Assembly (NCBI GenBank): GCA_963717515.1
Contig: OY970338.1
Span: forward strand, 1,612,001 to 1,676,000
Origin: CAYXZQ01 sp963717515
GTDB lineage: Archaea; Nanobdellota; Nanobdellia; Woesearchaeales; DSVV01
DNA length: 64,000 nt
Direction: 5' to 3'
Both the position numbers and the translations under genes were made by a program. Positions within the stretch are counted from its first letter, which is position 1. Each line of letters begins with the position of its first letter. Under the pieces are notes generated by a model. That model saw nothing but the letters and a program-made list of their open reading frames with translations. It did not search any database and was not told the origin of the DNA. Positions 1 to 7,932 of the stretch are shown here, piece by piece.

Positions 1-661
1 AACCTCCTGTATTGGTGAATCTCAGTATCTTCAGCTTTTTCTCGATTGCAAACCTTCTCATCTTCCTTTTCGGGTTGACTGCTGAAGGGTTTCCGACAAC
101 CCCGAGCATCGCGATGTCCGTGTTGTTGTCTGAGTATGCATAGCAGTCCTTCAGGTCAATGCCATTCTTCTTGGCAAAATCAATCATATATAAGACTTTG
201 TTCTTGCCGTAGCAGATATCCTTGCTCTTTCCTGTGATTATGCCTTTTTTTGTCTCCAGGGTGCTTGCTATCAGCCTGTCGACCTTCACATGCTCCCTGA
301 TTCTTGAGACCATCAGGTCGAGGGAATTCGTGACGATCACGACAAGATGGCCCTTTTTTTTGTGCTCTTCTATGAGCCTTACAGCATCCCTGTATATCCT
401 CCTGCTTATGCTCTTCTCAAAGAAACGGTCGCAGATTTCCCTCATGTCTGATTCCTTCCTTCCTTTGAGGAAATCATATATGTCCTCGAAGAACCTGTAA
501 GGGTCGCTCTTTCCCACAAAGTAGAACATGAAGCGGCAGAGTATCCTGAAAGCATTGAAGAACGAGACCTCTCCTGAGAAGAACAGGTGGACTGTGGTCC
601 TCATCCCGCTGTTGCCTTTGATTATTGTATCGTCAAGGTCGAAGAATGCAGCCCTTTTCAT
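1..661 (-). CDS. HAD-superfamily phosphatase (HAD-IB / SerB-like), C-terminus cut by window edge
   Basis: The reading frame opens at the ATG at 659-661 and runs off position 1 with no stop, so about 220 residues are visible. The N-terminus has the HAD motif I FFDLDDT (residues 6-12, nucleophile and acid/base Asp). Motif II is the VVIVTNS segment near residue 112 and a motif III/IV-like YSDNNTD lies near residue 190. Helical cap sequence sits between motifs I and II, as in SerB-like HAD-IB enzymes. It should hydrolyse a small phosphoester in the cytosol; the substrate cannot be read from sequence. It is divergent from rsmI, with a short AT-rich spacer between. Confidence 0.85.
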   Translation of the reverse strand, partial: MKRAAFFDLDDTIIKGNSGMRTTVHLFFSGEVSFFNAFRILCRFMFYFVGKSDPYRFFEDIYDFLKGRKESDMREICDRFFEKSISRRIYRDAVRLIEEHKKKGHLVVIVTNSLDLMVSRIREHVKVDRLIASTLETKKGIITGKSKDICYGKNKVLYMIDFAKKNGIDLKDCYAYSDNNTDIAMLGVVGNPSAVNPKRKMRRFAIEKKLKILRFTNTGG

Positions 662-737
662 GGGAAATTGAATCATCATGGGATTTATATATTTTGCGCA
701 GGGAATGTTTATTAAACAAGAGCGATTTCCCGCCATC

Positions 738-1388
738 ATGCTCTACATCGTATCCACACCCATCGGCAACCTGAAGGACATCACGCTCCGGGCGCTTGAC
801 ATAATGAAAGAGGCCGACCTCATCGCAGCTGAGGACACGAGAAGGACAGGCATCCTGCTTAAGCATCACGGCATAAAGAACAGGATGCTCTCGTACAATG
901 ACCACAACAGGCAGAGGAGGATACCTACTCTGCTCAAGCTCCTCAAGGAAGGTAAGAATGTCGCCCTTGTCTCTGATTCTGGCACACCAGGGATATCAGA
1001 CCCGGGCTACAATCTCATCAATGAGGCGATAGAGAACAATATCCCTGTATCGCCCATACCCGGCCCGACAGCTGCAATATCAGCGCTGGTCTGCTCAGGC
1101 CTGCCCGCTGACGCATTCGAGTTCCACGGCTTTCTGCCGAAGAAGGATGGAAAGAAAACCGAACTGCTCAAAAACATAAAAAAGACAGCCATATTCTATG
1201 AGAGCCCGCACAGGATAGCAAAGACGCTCCTTCTCCTGCAGAAGACCATCCCTGAAGCAAAAGTCTGCATCGCAAGGGAGCTCACGAAGAAGTTCGAGGA
1301 ATTCATCAGGGGAAAGCCCGGTGAAATAATCAAACAAATAGGCGATAAAGAACTCAAAGGAGAGATTGTCCTGGTAATCTATGGATAG
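738..1388 (+). CDS. rsmI: RsmI-type 16S rRNA (cytidine-2'-O-)-methyltransferase
   Basis: 216 residues from the ATG at 738. The frame extends further upstream, but family similarity begins at MLYIVSTPIGNLKDIT. That N-terminal signature, the AAEDTRR segment and the SDSGTPGISDPG motif define the tetrapyrrole-methylase-fold RsmI family, which uses SAM to 2'-O-methylate a decoding-site cytidine (C1402 in E. coli) of small-subunit rRNA. Bacterial RsmI is about 285 residues; this copy ends after the methylase fold and lacks the C-terminal extension. The family is characteristically bacterial, so its presence here suggests lateral acquisition. The 3' end overlaps the convergent archaellin gene by 10 bp. 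Confidence 0.9.
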   Translation: MLYIVSTPIGNLKDITLRALDIMKEADLIAAEDTRRTGILLKHHGIKNRMLSYNDHNRQRRIPTLLKLLKEGKNVALVSDSGTPGISDPGYNLINEAIENNIPVSPIPGPTAAISALVCSGLPADAFEFHGFLPKKDGKKTELLKNIKKTAIFYESPHRIAKTLLLLQKTIPEAKVCIARELTKKFEEFIRGKPGEIIKQIGDKELKGEIVLVIYG

Positions 1389-2305
1389 AGATAGACCCTT
1401 TCTGTGCTGATGACATCAGGGGAGACGAACTGCGTAAGCGTCGGGGTCCCTATCTTCGGGATGAAGTTGAGCCTTACCTGCTCATCCTCTGTGATATCTC
1501 CGGGAGCTTCAAAGCACAGCCTGATTATGTCGCCTCTCTGCAGGTTCCCTGCGACGTGGTTTGTCCCTTCCTGCTCATACACTACTGTGAAATATCCCTC
1601 TCCGACCTTGTAGGGTGTCACTTCAAATGTCATGTTGCCCTGGATGGTATCTGTTATCCATGTCGTGCCGGTCACTGTCACATAGGCGAATGTGGTGGTC
1701 CCGTTCGTCAGTGATGCATCAGTTATTGCTACAGTCACATTGGTCGTCCCGACACCGAATGTGATGTTCGTGCCCAGGCTGACATTGTAGAGCCCCTGGC
1801 TGCTGAGGTTGAATACGAGGAATGTACTGTGAGTATAGACATAATCATCCAGGCCGTCGTCGTCAAGGTCCTCTGCCAGCTTATAACTGTCAGCTGTGTT
1901 ATCGACATCAGTGTCTATCTTCTCAAGGTTCCAGGTGTTGAAACCATTGATATTGTTCTTCTCGCAGATCCCGTCTGTGCCTTTATATTTCAGCGTAGAA
2001 GTCTTGTCCATCGTGTTGAAAGTGAATATGACCTGGTCAATCTTGATCGGGTCTGAACCAGGGGAGAGCTTCACAATCTGCTCAAAGTCAGTGAGGTTTC
2101 CGTCCCTTCCGTCGGTTGCACTGACCTCGATTACCCTTGCATTGGTGGATATCTGGCTCTTTGCCTGCTCGCCTGTCGAGAGGCTCTTCTCCTGGAGCGA
2201 GCCTGCTGTCTGGATCAGAACACCAGCTGCGACTGCAGCGACAAGAAGCATGGCAATGAATACAATCAGGGTTCCGACGCCCATCTCACCTTTTTTATCT
2301 TGCAT
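1379..2305 (-). CDS. flaB: Archaellin (archaeal flagellin)
   Basis: 308 residues. The N-terminus has a class III (type IV pilin-like) signal: MQDKKG followed by EMGVGTLIVFIAMLLVAAVA, with expected FlaK/PibD cleavage after the KKG. The long hydrophobic helix and following LIQTAGSLQEKS are typical of the archaellin polymerisation core. The rest is a Thr/Asn/Gly-rich beta domain facing the filament exterior, with several N-x-S/T sequons. No other arl/fla genes (FlaI, FlaJ, FlaH) lie in the window, so the motor is encoded elsewhere. It could be another type IV pilin-like surface filament subunit, but the start strongly favours archaellin. Confidence 0.85.
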   Translation of the reverse strand: MQDKKGEMGVGTLIVFIAMLLVAAVAAGVLIQTAGSLQEKSLSTGEQAKSQISTNARVIEVSATDGRDGNLTDFEQIVKLSPGSDPIKIDQVIFTFNTMDKTSTLKYKGTDGICEKNNINGFNTWNLEKIDTDVDNTADSYKLAEDLDDDGLDDYVYTHSTFLVFNLSSQGLYNVSLGTNITFGVGTTNVTVAITDASLTNGTTTFAYVTVTGTTWITDTIQGNMTFEVTPYKVGEGYFTVVYEQEGTNHVAGNLQRGDIIRLCFEAPGDITEDEQVRLNFIPKIGTPTLTQFVSPDVISTERVYLYP

Positions 2306-2346
2306 TTTAAAAAAATATATTGGTATACGGATTTATGAAGTATCTG

Positions 2347-2358
2347 GTATATAAACTT
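2347..2358 (-). promoter_or_regulatory. TATA-like box for archaellin gene
   Basis: The minus strand has the A/T-rich box AGTTTATATACC about 45 bp before the archaellin ATG, followed by a second A/T-rich stretch nearer the start. No Shine-Dalgarno sequence precedes the ATG. Expected transcription start is near 2327, giving a short leader. Confidence 0.4.
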
Positions 2359-2429
2359 TTCGATAATTTACAATATATTTGAATTGCCCATTGGAAAATA
2401 TTTTAAAGCTTGGGTGGTTTATCGATGCC

Positions 2430-3677
2430 ATGATGGATATTCTAAAGAAAATCCTCAAAAAGTCCAAGCCATCGCCAGAAGATTTGGAGAAGATCAGGTC
2501 TGAGACAGGGAGATTTCTCAGGAGGCTCTCCCACAGCCTGGAGAAAAACAGGATTGATGCAGAGACAGTCCTCGGTGGTAGCAGCGCAAAAGGCACTGTC
2601 ATCCGGGATGATTTCGACTACGACATCTTCGTGAGGTTCAGCCTCTCTTACAAGGGCATGGACATATCAGGCATCCTTGAGAAGGCATTGTCTGGTTTTG
2701 CCAATGTGGAGAGGGTGCACGGCTCAAGGGACTATTTCATGATGCATGAGAACAGCATAACTTTTGAGATAGTCCCTGTGTTGAGGATAGGGCATGCGAA
2801 CGATGCAGAGAATGTCACTGATATGAGCCCGCTTCATGTGGAGTGGATTAAGAAAAAGCTCAATGCCAATCCGAAGCTTGCTGATGAGATAATAATCGCC
2901 AAGCTGTTCTGCAAGGCCCAGGGTGTATACGGTGCAGAGAGCTATATAAGCGGGTTCTCAGGACATGTCCTCGACATCCTGACATCATATTACGGCTCAT
3001 TTGAGAGACTTCTTGAGAATGCAGCCTCATGGCAGAGATTCAAGGTCATAGACATCGAGGGATACAATTCCGGAAGCAGCATCAACAGGTCGAAGATCTC
3101 ACCCCTGATAGTCATCGATCCTGTGGACAGGACCAGGAATGCTGCTGCGGCTCTCTCCATGGAGAAGTTCGAGCTCTTCAGGAAAGCCTCCCGGGAATTC
3201 CTGAAAAATCCTTCCATTAAATATTTTGAAAAGAAAAGAGTCACACCAGCCATGCTAAAGGGACAGGCTGCAAAGGAAAGGCTCATCATGCTGAGGGCAT
3301 GGCCCCTGCCGGGCAAGACAGATATTGCAGGCGGAAAGCTCCTAAAGGCCTATAATCATGTCCTTGGGCAGCTGGTGAACAATGATTTCACTTTACTTAG
3401 CTCTGGCTGGGACTGGGACGGAAAAGGCCCTGCACTCCTATGGTACATCCTCAACAACAAAACCCTCACTGCAAAAAAGCTGCATATCGGGCCTCCCATA
3501 TCAGAAAAAGAGCCATCTGATGCATTCAGGATGAAGCACAAGAACTCATTTGCAAAGGAAGGGAGGCTTCATGCCATGCTGAAGAGGCAGTTCCGAAAGC
3601 CTGAAGAGCTTGCAGCCGAACTTCTAAAAAAGGATTTCTTAAAGGAAAGGGTCAGCAGGATAGAACTGCTGGAATGA
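2430..3677 (+). CDS. cca: CCA-adding enzyme (archaeal class I tRNA nucleotidyltransferase)
   Basis: 415 residues. It adds CCA to tRNA 3' ends using CTP and ATP. The polymerase-beta nucleotidyltransferase signature is near residues 48-65: GGSSAKGT followed by DYDIFV, whose two Asp bind metal; a third carboxylate is expected in the ITFEIVPV strand. The central part matches the archaeal class I tRNA-binding domains (KLFCKAQGVYGAESYISGFSG). Two adjacent ATGs (2430, 2433) follow an A/T-rich TATA-like box at 2396-2408, consistent with a leaderless start, so the longer upstream frame from 2379 is not used here. The tRNA gene in this window does not encode CCA, consistent with need for this enzyme. 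Confidence 0.93.
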   Translation: MMDILKKILKKSKPSPEDLEKIRSETGRFLRRLSHSLEKNRIDAETVLGGSSAKGTVIRDDFDYDIFVRFSLSYKGMDISGILEKALSGFANVERVHGSRDYFMMHENSITFEIVPVLRIGHANDAENVTDMSPLHVEWIKKKLNANPKLADEIIIAKLFCKAQGVYGAESYISGFSGHVLDILTSYYGSFERLLENAASWQRFKVIDIEGYNSGSSINRSKISPLIVIDPVDRTRNAAAALSMEKFELFRKASREFLKNPSIKYFEKKRVTPAMLKGQAAKERLIMLRAWPLPGKTDIAGGKLLKAYNHVLGQLVNNDFTLLSSGWDWDGKGPALLWYILNNKTLTAKKLHIGPPISEKEPSDAFRMKHKNSFAKEGRLHAMLKRQFRKPEELAAELLKKDFLKERVSRIELLE

Positions 3678-3733
3678 GCCCTGTCCCATGAAAATCCAAA
3701 AATATTAAAAGGCGCTCGGCGTCTCCGATCCAT

Positions 3734-4213
3734 ATGGTCGGAAATATCATCAAGCTTGCTCTGCTGACGTTTGTTCCTCTCCTGGAGCTTAGGGCAAGCA
3801 TCCCATATGGCATACTCGTGCTCAAGGAGAACTGGATAACTGTCTATATAGTATGCGTCATCTCAAACATCATCCTCGGGCTCCTGGCATACCTGCTGAT
3901 AGATCATGCAATAAAGCTCGCGACAAAGATACCCTTGCTCAGCAGGCTTTACAGCTATTACCTGGTCAGGACCCAGAAGAGCATAGAGAGATATGTCGAG
4001 AGATACGGGGAGCTGGGTGTGGCTGTCTTCATCGGAATCCCGCTTCCGATGTCAGGGGTATACTCAGGCTCGCTTGCTGCATACATCATAGGGCTGAAAT
4101 ACAAAAAATTTATATTGGCTGACATAATAGGGGTCCTTATAGCAGGAACTATTGTAACTATAGTCGTGCTGAGCGGGAGCAGTGCGCTCGGGCTTTTCAT
4201 GAAGAGAATATGA
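3734..4213 (+). CDS. Small multidrug export-like membrane protein (COG2426 / PF06695 type)
   Basis: 159 residues with four to five hydrophobic segments. The pattern VPLLELRASIPYGI near the N-terminus and GIPLPMSGVYSGSLAAYIIGL in the middle is characteristic of the small multi-drug export protein family, whose substrate is not established. It begins a three-gene operon: the stop overlaps the next start by 4 bp (ATGA). A box rich in A/T (aaaatattaaaag, 3700-3712) precedes the ATG. With PAP2 and lipid-kinase neighbours, a role in envelope lipid handling is possible but unproven. Confidence 0.75.
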   Translation: MVGNIIKLALLTFVPLLELRASIPYGILVLKENWITVYIVCVISNIILGLLAYLLIDHAIKLATKIPLLSRLYSYYLVRTQKSIERYVERYGELGVAVFIGIPLPMSGVYSGSLAAYIIGLKYKKFILADIIGVLIAGTIVTIVVLSGSSALGLFMKRI

Positions 4214-4782
4214 GACTCTCAATCGAGCAGAAAAAGACCATCGTGATTATAGTATTCGGGTTTCTTCTCCTTCTCGTAAGCTTTCCCCTTGACAGTCTCG
4301 TGCTCGCCTATTTCCAGGGTATCACAAGCCCTGCGCTTGATTACATATTCAGCTGGATGAGCTATGTCCTGTCCCTTGTCATAATCCTTCTGGTGATGAC
4401 CTCGCTGTTCATGTGGGAGGAGAACAAGAAGGACTGGATAATCCCGCTTTGGTTCTCATGTTTCTTTACACTGATTGTCGTATATATAATAAAATTCATC
4501 GTCGCAAGGGAAAGACCGCAGGAGGTAATCTACCTGTTCAGCTGGAAGGATTACTCATTTCCCAGCGCTCACGCAGCATTCTCATTTGCAGCAGTGCCGA
4601 TTCTTGACAGGGAATATCCCATGCTGAAGTGGTTCTGGATAGTATTTGCAGTGTTCGTGGTCATAAGCAGGCTCTATCTCCAGGTCCATTTCCTGAGTGA
4701 TGTGATTGCAGGGGCGTTGATAGGCTACTGTATCGGCAAGGCTGTCATCTACCTCAAGACCAAGTACAGCATATTCGGCTGA
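4210..4782 (+). CDS. PAP2-family lipid phosphatase, membrane
   Basis: 190 residues, about six membrane helices. All three PAP2 motifs are visible: K-(x6)-RP as KFIVARERP near residue 95, PSAH near residue 117, and the SRLYLQVHFLSD motif (R, catalytic His and Asp) near residue 157. The family dephosphorylates lipid phosphates such as phosphatidate, polyprenyl diphosphates or archaeal lipid intermediates. It overlaps the preceding gene by 4 bp and ends 2 bp before the next ATG, so the three are co-transcribed. Together with a CTP-type lipid kinase downstream it may recycle isoprenoid or archaeol phosphates. Confidence 0.88.
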   Translation: MRLSIEQKKTIVIIVFGFLLLLVSFPLDSLVLAYFQGITSPALDYIFSWMSYVLSLVIILLVMTSLFMWEENKKDWIIPLWFSCFFTLIVVYIIKFIVARERPQEVIYLFSWKDYSFPSAHAAFSFAAVPILDREYPMLKWFWIVFAVFVVISRLYLQVHFLSDVIAGALIGYCIGKAVIYLKTKYSIFG

Positions 4783-4784
4783 AA

Positions 4785-5393
4785 ATGATGACACTTCGCC
4801 TTGAATCCAGGAGGAAACTTTTCCATATTGCGAGCGGGGCCTTCTCGATAATCGCTCTCAGGTACCTGGGACTGAACATCATACATATATCGCTCATCCT
4901 GATAATCGGCATCGGGCTCTCGTCTCTCTCAAGGTCATACAGGCTTCCGATTCTCGGATGGTTCCTGGACCGCTTCGACAGGCCGGACGAAAAGGTTCCT
5001 GGAAGGGGTGCCATCACATATCTTTTAGGCATCTTCATGCTCCTAATTATATTCGGAAAGTCCGACATCACTTACGCATCTATAACCATCCTTGCGCTGG
5101 GCGATTCAGTGTCATCGTTGGTCGGCATGAGGCTGGAGAGATCAAGCAGCCTGAGGAAGACAAGGCATCCCTTGTCCGAAAGGAAGCTCCTTGAAGGGAC
5201 CCTGTTCGGATTTGCCGCTGCCAGCCTCGGGGCGATGCTCTTTGTTTCCATTTCTGGTGCTGTTGTCGCATCTGCTATAGCGATGACAGTCGAAGCGATA
5301 GAATTCAGGGTGTGGAAGCACCCGGTGGATGACAATGTCCTGGTCCCGCTTTCCGCAGGCCTGGCATTGTTCCTTTTCCGGATGCTTGTATGA
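4785..5393 (+). CDS. SEC59/DGK1-like CTP-dependent lipid (dolichol/diacylglycerol-type) kinase
   Basis: 202 residues, predicted multi-pass membrane protein. Conserved features of the dolichol kinase / phytol kinase / yeast DGK1 group are visible: RRKLFHIASG at the start, PGRGAITYLLG in the middle, LGDSVSSLVG (a nucleotide-binding-like segment), KLLEGTLFGF, and VDDNVLVPL near the C-terminus. Members transfer phosphate from CTP to a lipid alcohol. It is the last gene of the operon with a PAP2 phosphatase, giving an opposing kinase/phosphatase pair. The exact substrate (archaeol-type diacylglycerol analogue or a polyprenol) cannot be decided from sequence. A start at the second ATG (4788) is equally possible. 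Confidence 0.8.
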   Translation: MMTLRLESRRKLFHIASGAFSIIALRYLGLNIIHISLILIIGIGLSSLSRSYRLPILGWFLDRFDRPDEKVPGRGAITYLLGIFMLLIIFGKSDITYASITILALGDSVSSLVGMRLERSSSLRKTRHPLSERKLLEGTLFGFAAASLGAMLFVSISGAVVASAIAMTVEAIEFRVWKHPVDDNVLVPLSAGLALFLFRMLV

Positions 5394-5421
5394 TATCTGC
5401 ACCTATTTGGTGGGGAGTAAA

Positions 5422-5500
5422 AGGAAAAGAGGTGATGTGAAGAAAACCTTTTACCAATTTACCGTTCACCTCAGATGCAGAAATTAAACTGAGTTTTCCT
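5422..5500. ncRNA. Candidate structured RNA in intergenic region (nested inverted repeats)
   Basis: This 79-bp stretch between the lipid operon and moxR has two nested perfect inverted repeats. Outer arms are AGGAAAA (5422-5428) and TTTTCCT (5494-5500). Inner arms are GAGGTGA (5429-5435) and TCACCTC (5466-5472), directly adjacent to the outer arm on the 5' side. A short palindrome AAACTGAGTTT sits in the 3' bulge. A TATA-like box follows at about 5533. No ORF covers it. It could be a small RNA, the 3' end of the lipid operon transcript, or a regulatory site. A weak C-box-like GTGATGT and a D-box-like CTGA are present but not well spaced for a C/D guide. Confidence 0.4.
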
Positions 5501-5633
5501 AAAAACACCCCGTCAATGGCGGATGGTCTTTAGATTTATAAACATTGTGCTTTCTATTAAATCTTTGCTTAAACTATGCAATCTCTTCTTTAATCACCGT
5601 CTGAAATGGCTGTCAGGCACTTAATGGCAATCT

Positions 5634-5642
5634 TTATAAATT
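5634..5642 (+). promoter_or_regulatory. TATA box for moxR-VWA operon
   Basis: CTTTATAAA lies about 26 bp before the chosen ATG at 5667, the spacing expected for a leaderless archaeal transcript. Confidence 0.5.
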
Positions 5643-5666
5643 CCGGCTGATTTGAAGTATGGGAAA

Positions 5667-6701
5667 ATGGAAACAGGCAACCCGATGAAAGAGATATTCA
5701 AGAGCCATGATGACATATTCACAGACATAATCGGCCAGGCAAGGGCAAAGAATGACCTCAAGTCAGCCTTTATCATGAACAGGCATGTCGTAATATTCGG
5801 CCCTCCCGGGATAGGGAAGACCACGCTTGCAAAGAACGTATCGAGGCTCCTTCCAGAGATGGCTGTGAACGACTGCGGTTTCAATTGTCTTGCAGGAAAG
5901 CCGGTCTGTCCTGCGTGCAGGAAAGGAAATACAAAAGGCACAAGGAAGGCTTCGGGCAGCGAGAGGTTTGTCCGGGTACAGGGAAGCCCGGACCTCACGA
6001 GCGAGGACCTTCTCGGTGACATCGATCCTGTCAAGGCGCTTCAGTACGGCTCATTGAGCCTTGAGGCATTCACTCCCGGAAAGATATTCAGGGCGAATAA
6101 CGGTGTCCTATTCTTCGATGAGCTCAACAGGTGCCCGGAAAAGCTGCAGAATGCCCTTCTCCAGGTGCTCGAGGAGAGGAAGGCGACGATTGGGAGTTAT
6201 GACATCGACATCAATGCCGATTTCCTTTTCATCGCGACCATGAACCCCCAAGACACGAACACTGAGAAGCTTTCAGACGTGCTTCTTGACAGGTTCGACG
6301 TGATATACATGGATTACCCGGAGACTGCCGCAACAGAGTGTGAGATAGTGAAAAAGAAGGGCGATAGAATAGTTGAGATGCCCCAATCCCTTCTTGATTT
6401 CATAATCAAGTTCATCAGGCGCCTGAGGTCGGATGACAGGCTTGAGAAAGTCCCGAGCGTCAGGGCAGGCATCGGCCTCTATGAGCGGGCTCAGGCCAAT
6501 GCATATATCTCCGGCAGGAAGGCTGTCGTTTTTGAAGACATCCGCCTAGCTGTCAAATCAGTCCTTGCCCACAGGATAAGGCTCAAGCCCAGCCTGAAAT
6601 ATGTCGAGGATGCAGATGCTTACCTGATGAAAGAATTCGAAATGTTTGCAGAAGAGCATGCCCCGGAAGGCTCTACAGACAGGAAAGGTGGTGACGGGTG
6701 A
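5667..6701 (+). CDS. MoxR-family AAA+ ATPase with inserted cysteine cluster
   Basis: 344 residues from the ATG at 5667; the frame also opens at TTG 5652. Walker A is GPPGIGKTT near residue 48, Walker B is FFDELNRCP near residue 150 and sensor 1 is IATMNPQDTNT near residue 190, followed by an LLDRFD arginine-finger region. These are hallmarks of MoxR/chelatase-type AAA+ ATPases, which remodel or activate partner complexes together with VWA proteins. Between Walker A and Walker B is a four-cysteine segment (CGFNC, then CPAC, about residues 70-90) that could bind zinc or a metal cluster. The VWA gene follows with overlap, so they are a classic MoxR-VWA pair. Confidence 0.88.
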   Translation: METGNPMKEIFKSHDDIFTDIIGQARAKNDLKSAFIMNRHVVIFGPPGIGKTTLAKNVSRLLPEMAVNDCGFNCLAGKPVCPACRKGNTKGTRKASGSERFVRVQGSPDLTSEDLLGDIDPVKALQYGSLSLEAFTPGKIFRANNGVLFFDELNRCPEKLQNALLQVLEERKATIGSYDIDINADFLFIATMNPQDTNTEKLSDVLLDRFDVIYMDYPETAATECEIVKKKGDRIVEMPQSLLDFIIKFIRRLRSDDRLEKVPSVRAGIGLYERAQANAYISGRKAVVFEDIRLAVKSVLAHRIRLKPSLKYVEDADAYLMKEFEMFAEEHAPEGSTDRKGGDG

Positions 6702-7896
6702 CAGTCATGAGAGCGAGACCAAAAAGCCCGGCAGGACGCCCGGCCTTGAAAAGGAAACTGAAAAGCTGGAATTCAGCAAGGTAGGGGAGAAGCTCCTCAA
6801 TTCTGTCATCGAGCAGGAAAAGGAGGTCCTCGACGACGGCAGGCTGCTGGGTGATGCTCTTGACAATTCAATATACTCTTTTGTGCCTGACATGATGTTT
6901 GAGCAGATGGCAAAGGACTATGCCATGGCAAAGAAGATATACGGCGAGAAGATTCTGCGCGAGGTATCAGGCTATGATGAGGATTACCTTGAGAACAATA
7001 TCAGGCTACCGGAATTCAGAAGAGAGCTCAGGAAGAGCATCGAGAAGAGGCTCGGAAGGCTCAAGAAAGATAAGCTTCTCGACAAAAAATTCTCTATAAC
7101 TGAAAAAGGGCTCGAGCTTGCATCCCTAGTCATGTACACAGACGAGCTCGACAGGATTGCTCCCAAGGGGTTAAATGGAAAAAAAGTGCACAGGAGGCTG
7201 TCTGTCCATGGTGACAGGCAGGACATAAAGAATTATGCCAGGGGTGACCGGTACAGGGACATCTCAGTGCATAAGACAGTAAAGACTGCAGTAAGGAGAG
7301 GACACAGCGAGCCCGTGCCCTCGGACATCAGGGTATTCCACAGGAACTCCAAAGGTGAGATAAGCATAATTTTCGCCCTTGACGCGTCAGGGAGCATGAA
7401 AGGCGACAAGCTGTCAAGCTGCAAGAAGGCAGGGATCGCCCTCTGCTACAAGGCGATCGAGGAGAAAGACATGGCAGGTCTAATCGTGTTCGGAAAGGAC
7501 ATCCATAATAGAGTGCTTCCGACAAGGGATTTCACCCGCCTCTTAAAAGAGATTGCCTCAATAAGGGCTGCTTCTGAGACAGACATTTCCAAGACTATCA
7601 GGGAGGCTGTGGATATGTTTCCGGATAGCGACTCGACAAGGCACCTTGTCCTTATCACTGATGCCATGCCTACAGCAGGCCGGGAGCCTGAGAAGAAGAC
7701 GATCGAGGCTGCATCGCTTGCGAGGGCAAACGGCATCACCATATCTCTCGTCGGCATTAAGCTATCTGAAAAAGCCAAGGGCCTTGCAGAGAAGATTGTC
7801 CAGGTGGGCATGGGCAGGCTGCACATAGCAAAGGACACAGAGAACATCGACTGGATAGTGCTTGAGGACTATTATGCGGCAAAGGAGATATACTAG
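6691..7896 (+). CDS. VWA-domain (MIDAS) partner of MoxR ATPase
   Basis: About 401 residues from the GTG at 6691, overlapping the moxR stop by 11 bp; an ATG at 6646 would overlap by 56 bp and is less likely. The N-terminal 200 residues are charged and helical. The C-terminal half is a von Willebrand A domain: the MIDAS motif LDASGSMKG (D-x-S-x-S) is near residue 232, a Thr-containing SETDISKT segment supplies the third ligand, and LVLITDAMPTAG the conserved Asp. It resembles CoxE/BchD-type VWA proteins that work with MoxR in chaperone or metal-insertion roles. The client is not in the window. Confidence 0.87.
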   Translation: MTGDSHESETKKPGRTPGLEKETEKLEFSKVGEKLLNSVIEQEKEVLDDGRLLGDALDNSIYSFVPDMMFEQMAKDYAMAKKIYGEKILREVSGYDEDYLENNIRLPEFRRELRKSIEKRLGRLKKDKLLDKKFSITEKGLELASLVMYTDELDRIAPKGLNGKKVHRRLSVHGDRQDIKNYARGDRYRDISVHKTVKTAVRRGHSEPVPSDIRVFHRNSKGEISIIFALDASGSMKGDKLSSCKKAGIALCYKAIEEKDMAGLIVFGKDIHNRVLPTRDFTRLLKEIASIRAASETDISKTIREAVDMFPDSDSTRHLVLITDAMPTAGREPEKKTIEAASLARANGITISLVGIKLSEKAKGLAEKIVQVGMGRLHIAKDTENIDWIVLEDYYAAKEIY

Positions 7897-7932
7897 GAAA
7901 AATATAAATAGCATGCTAGATTCTCATATGCC

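Noticed and set aside
5430..5492. C/D box guide RNA in the moxR upstream region
   Set aside because: Only one C-box-like and one CTGA are present and the internal D'/C' pair and guide spacing do not fit.
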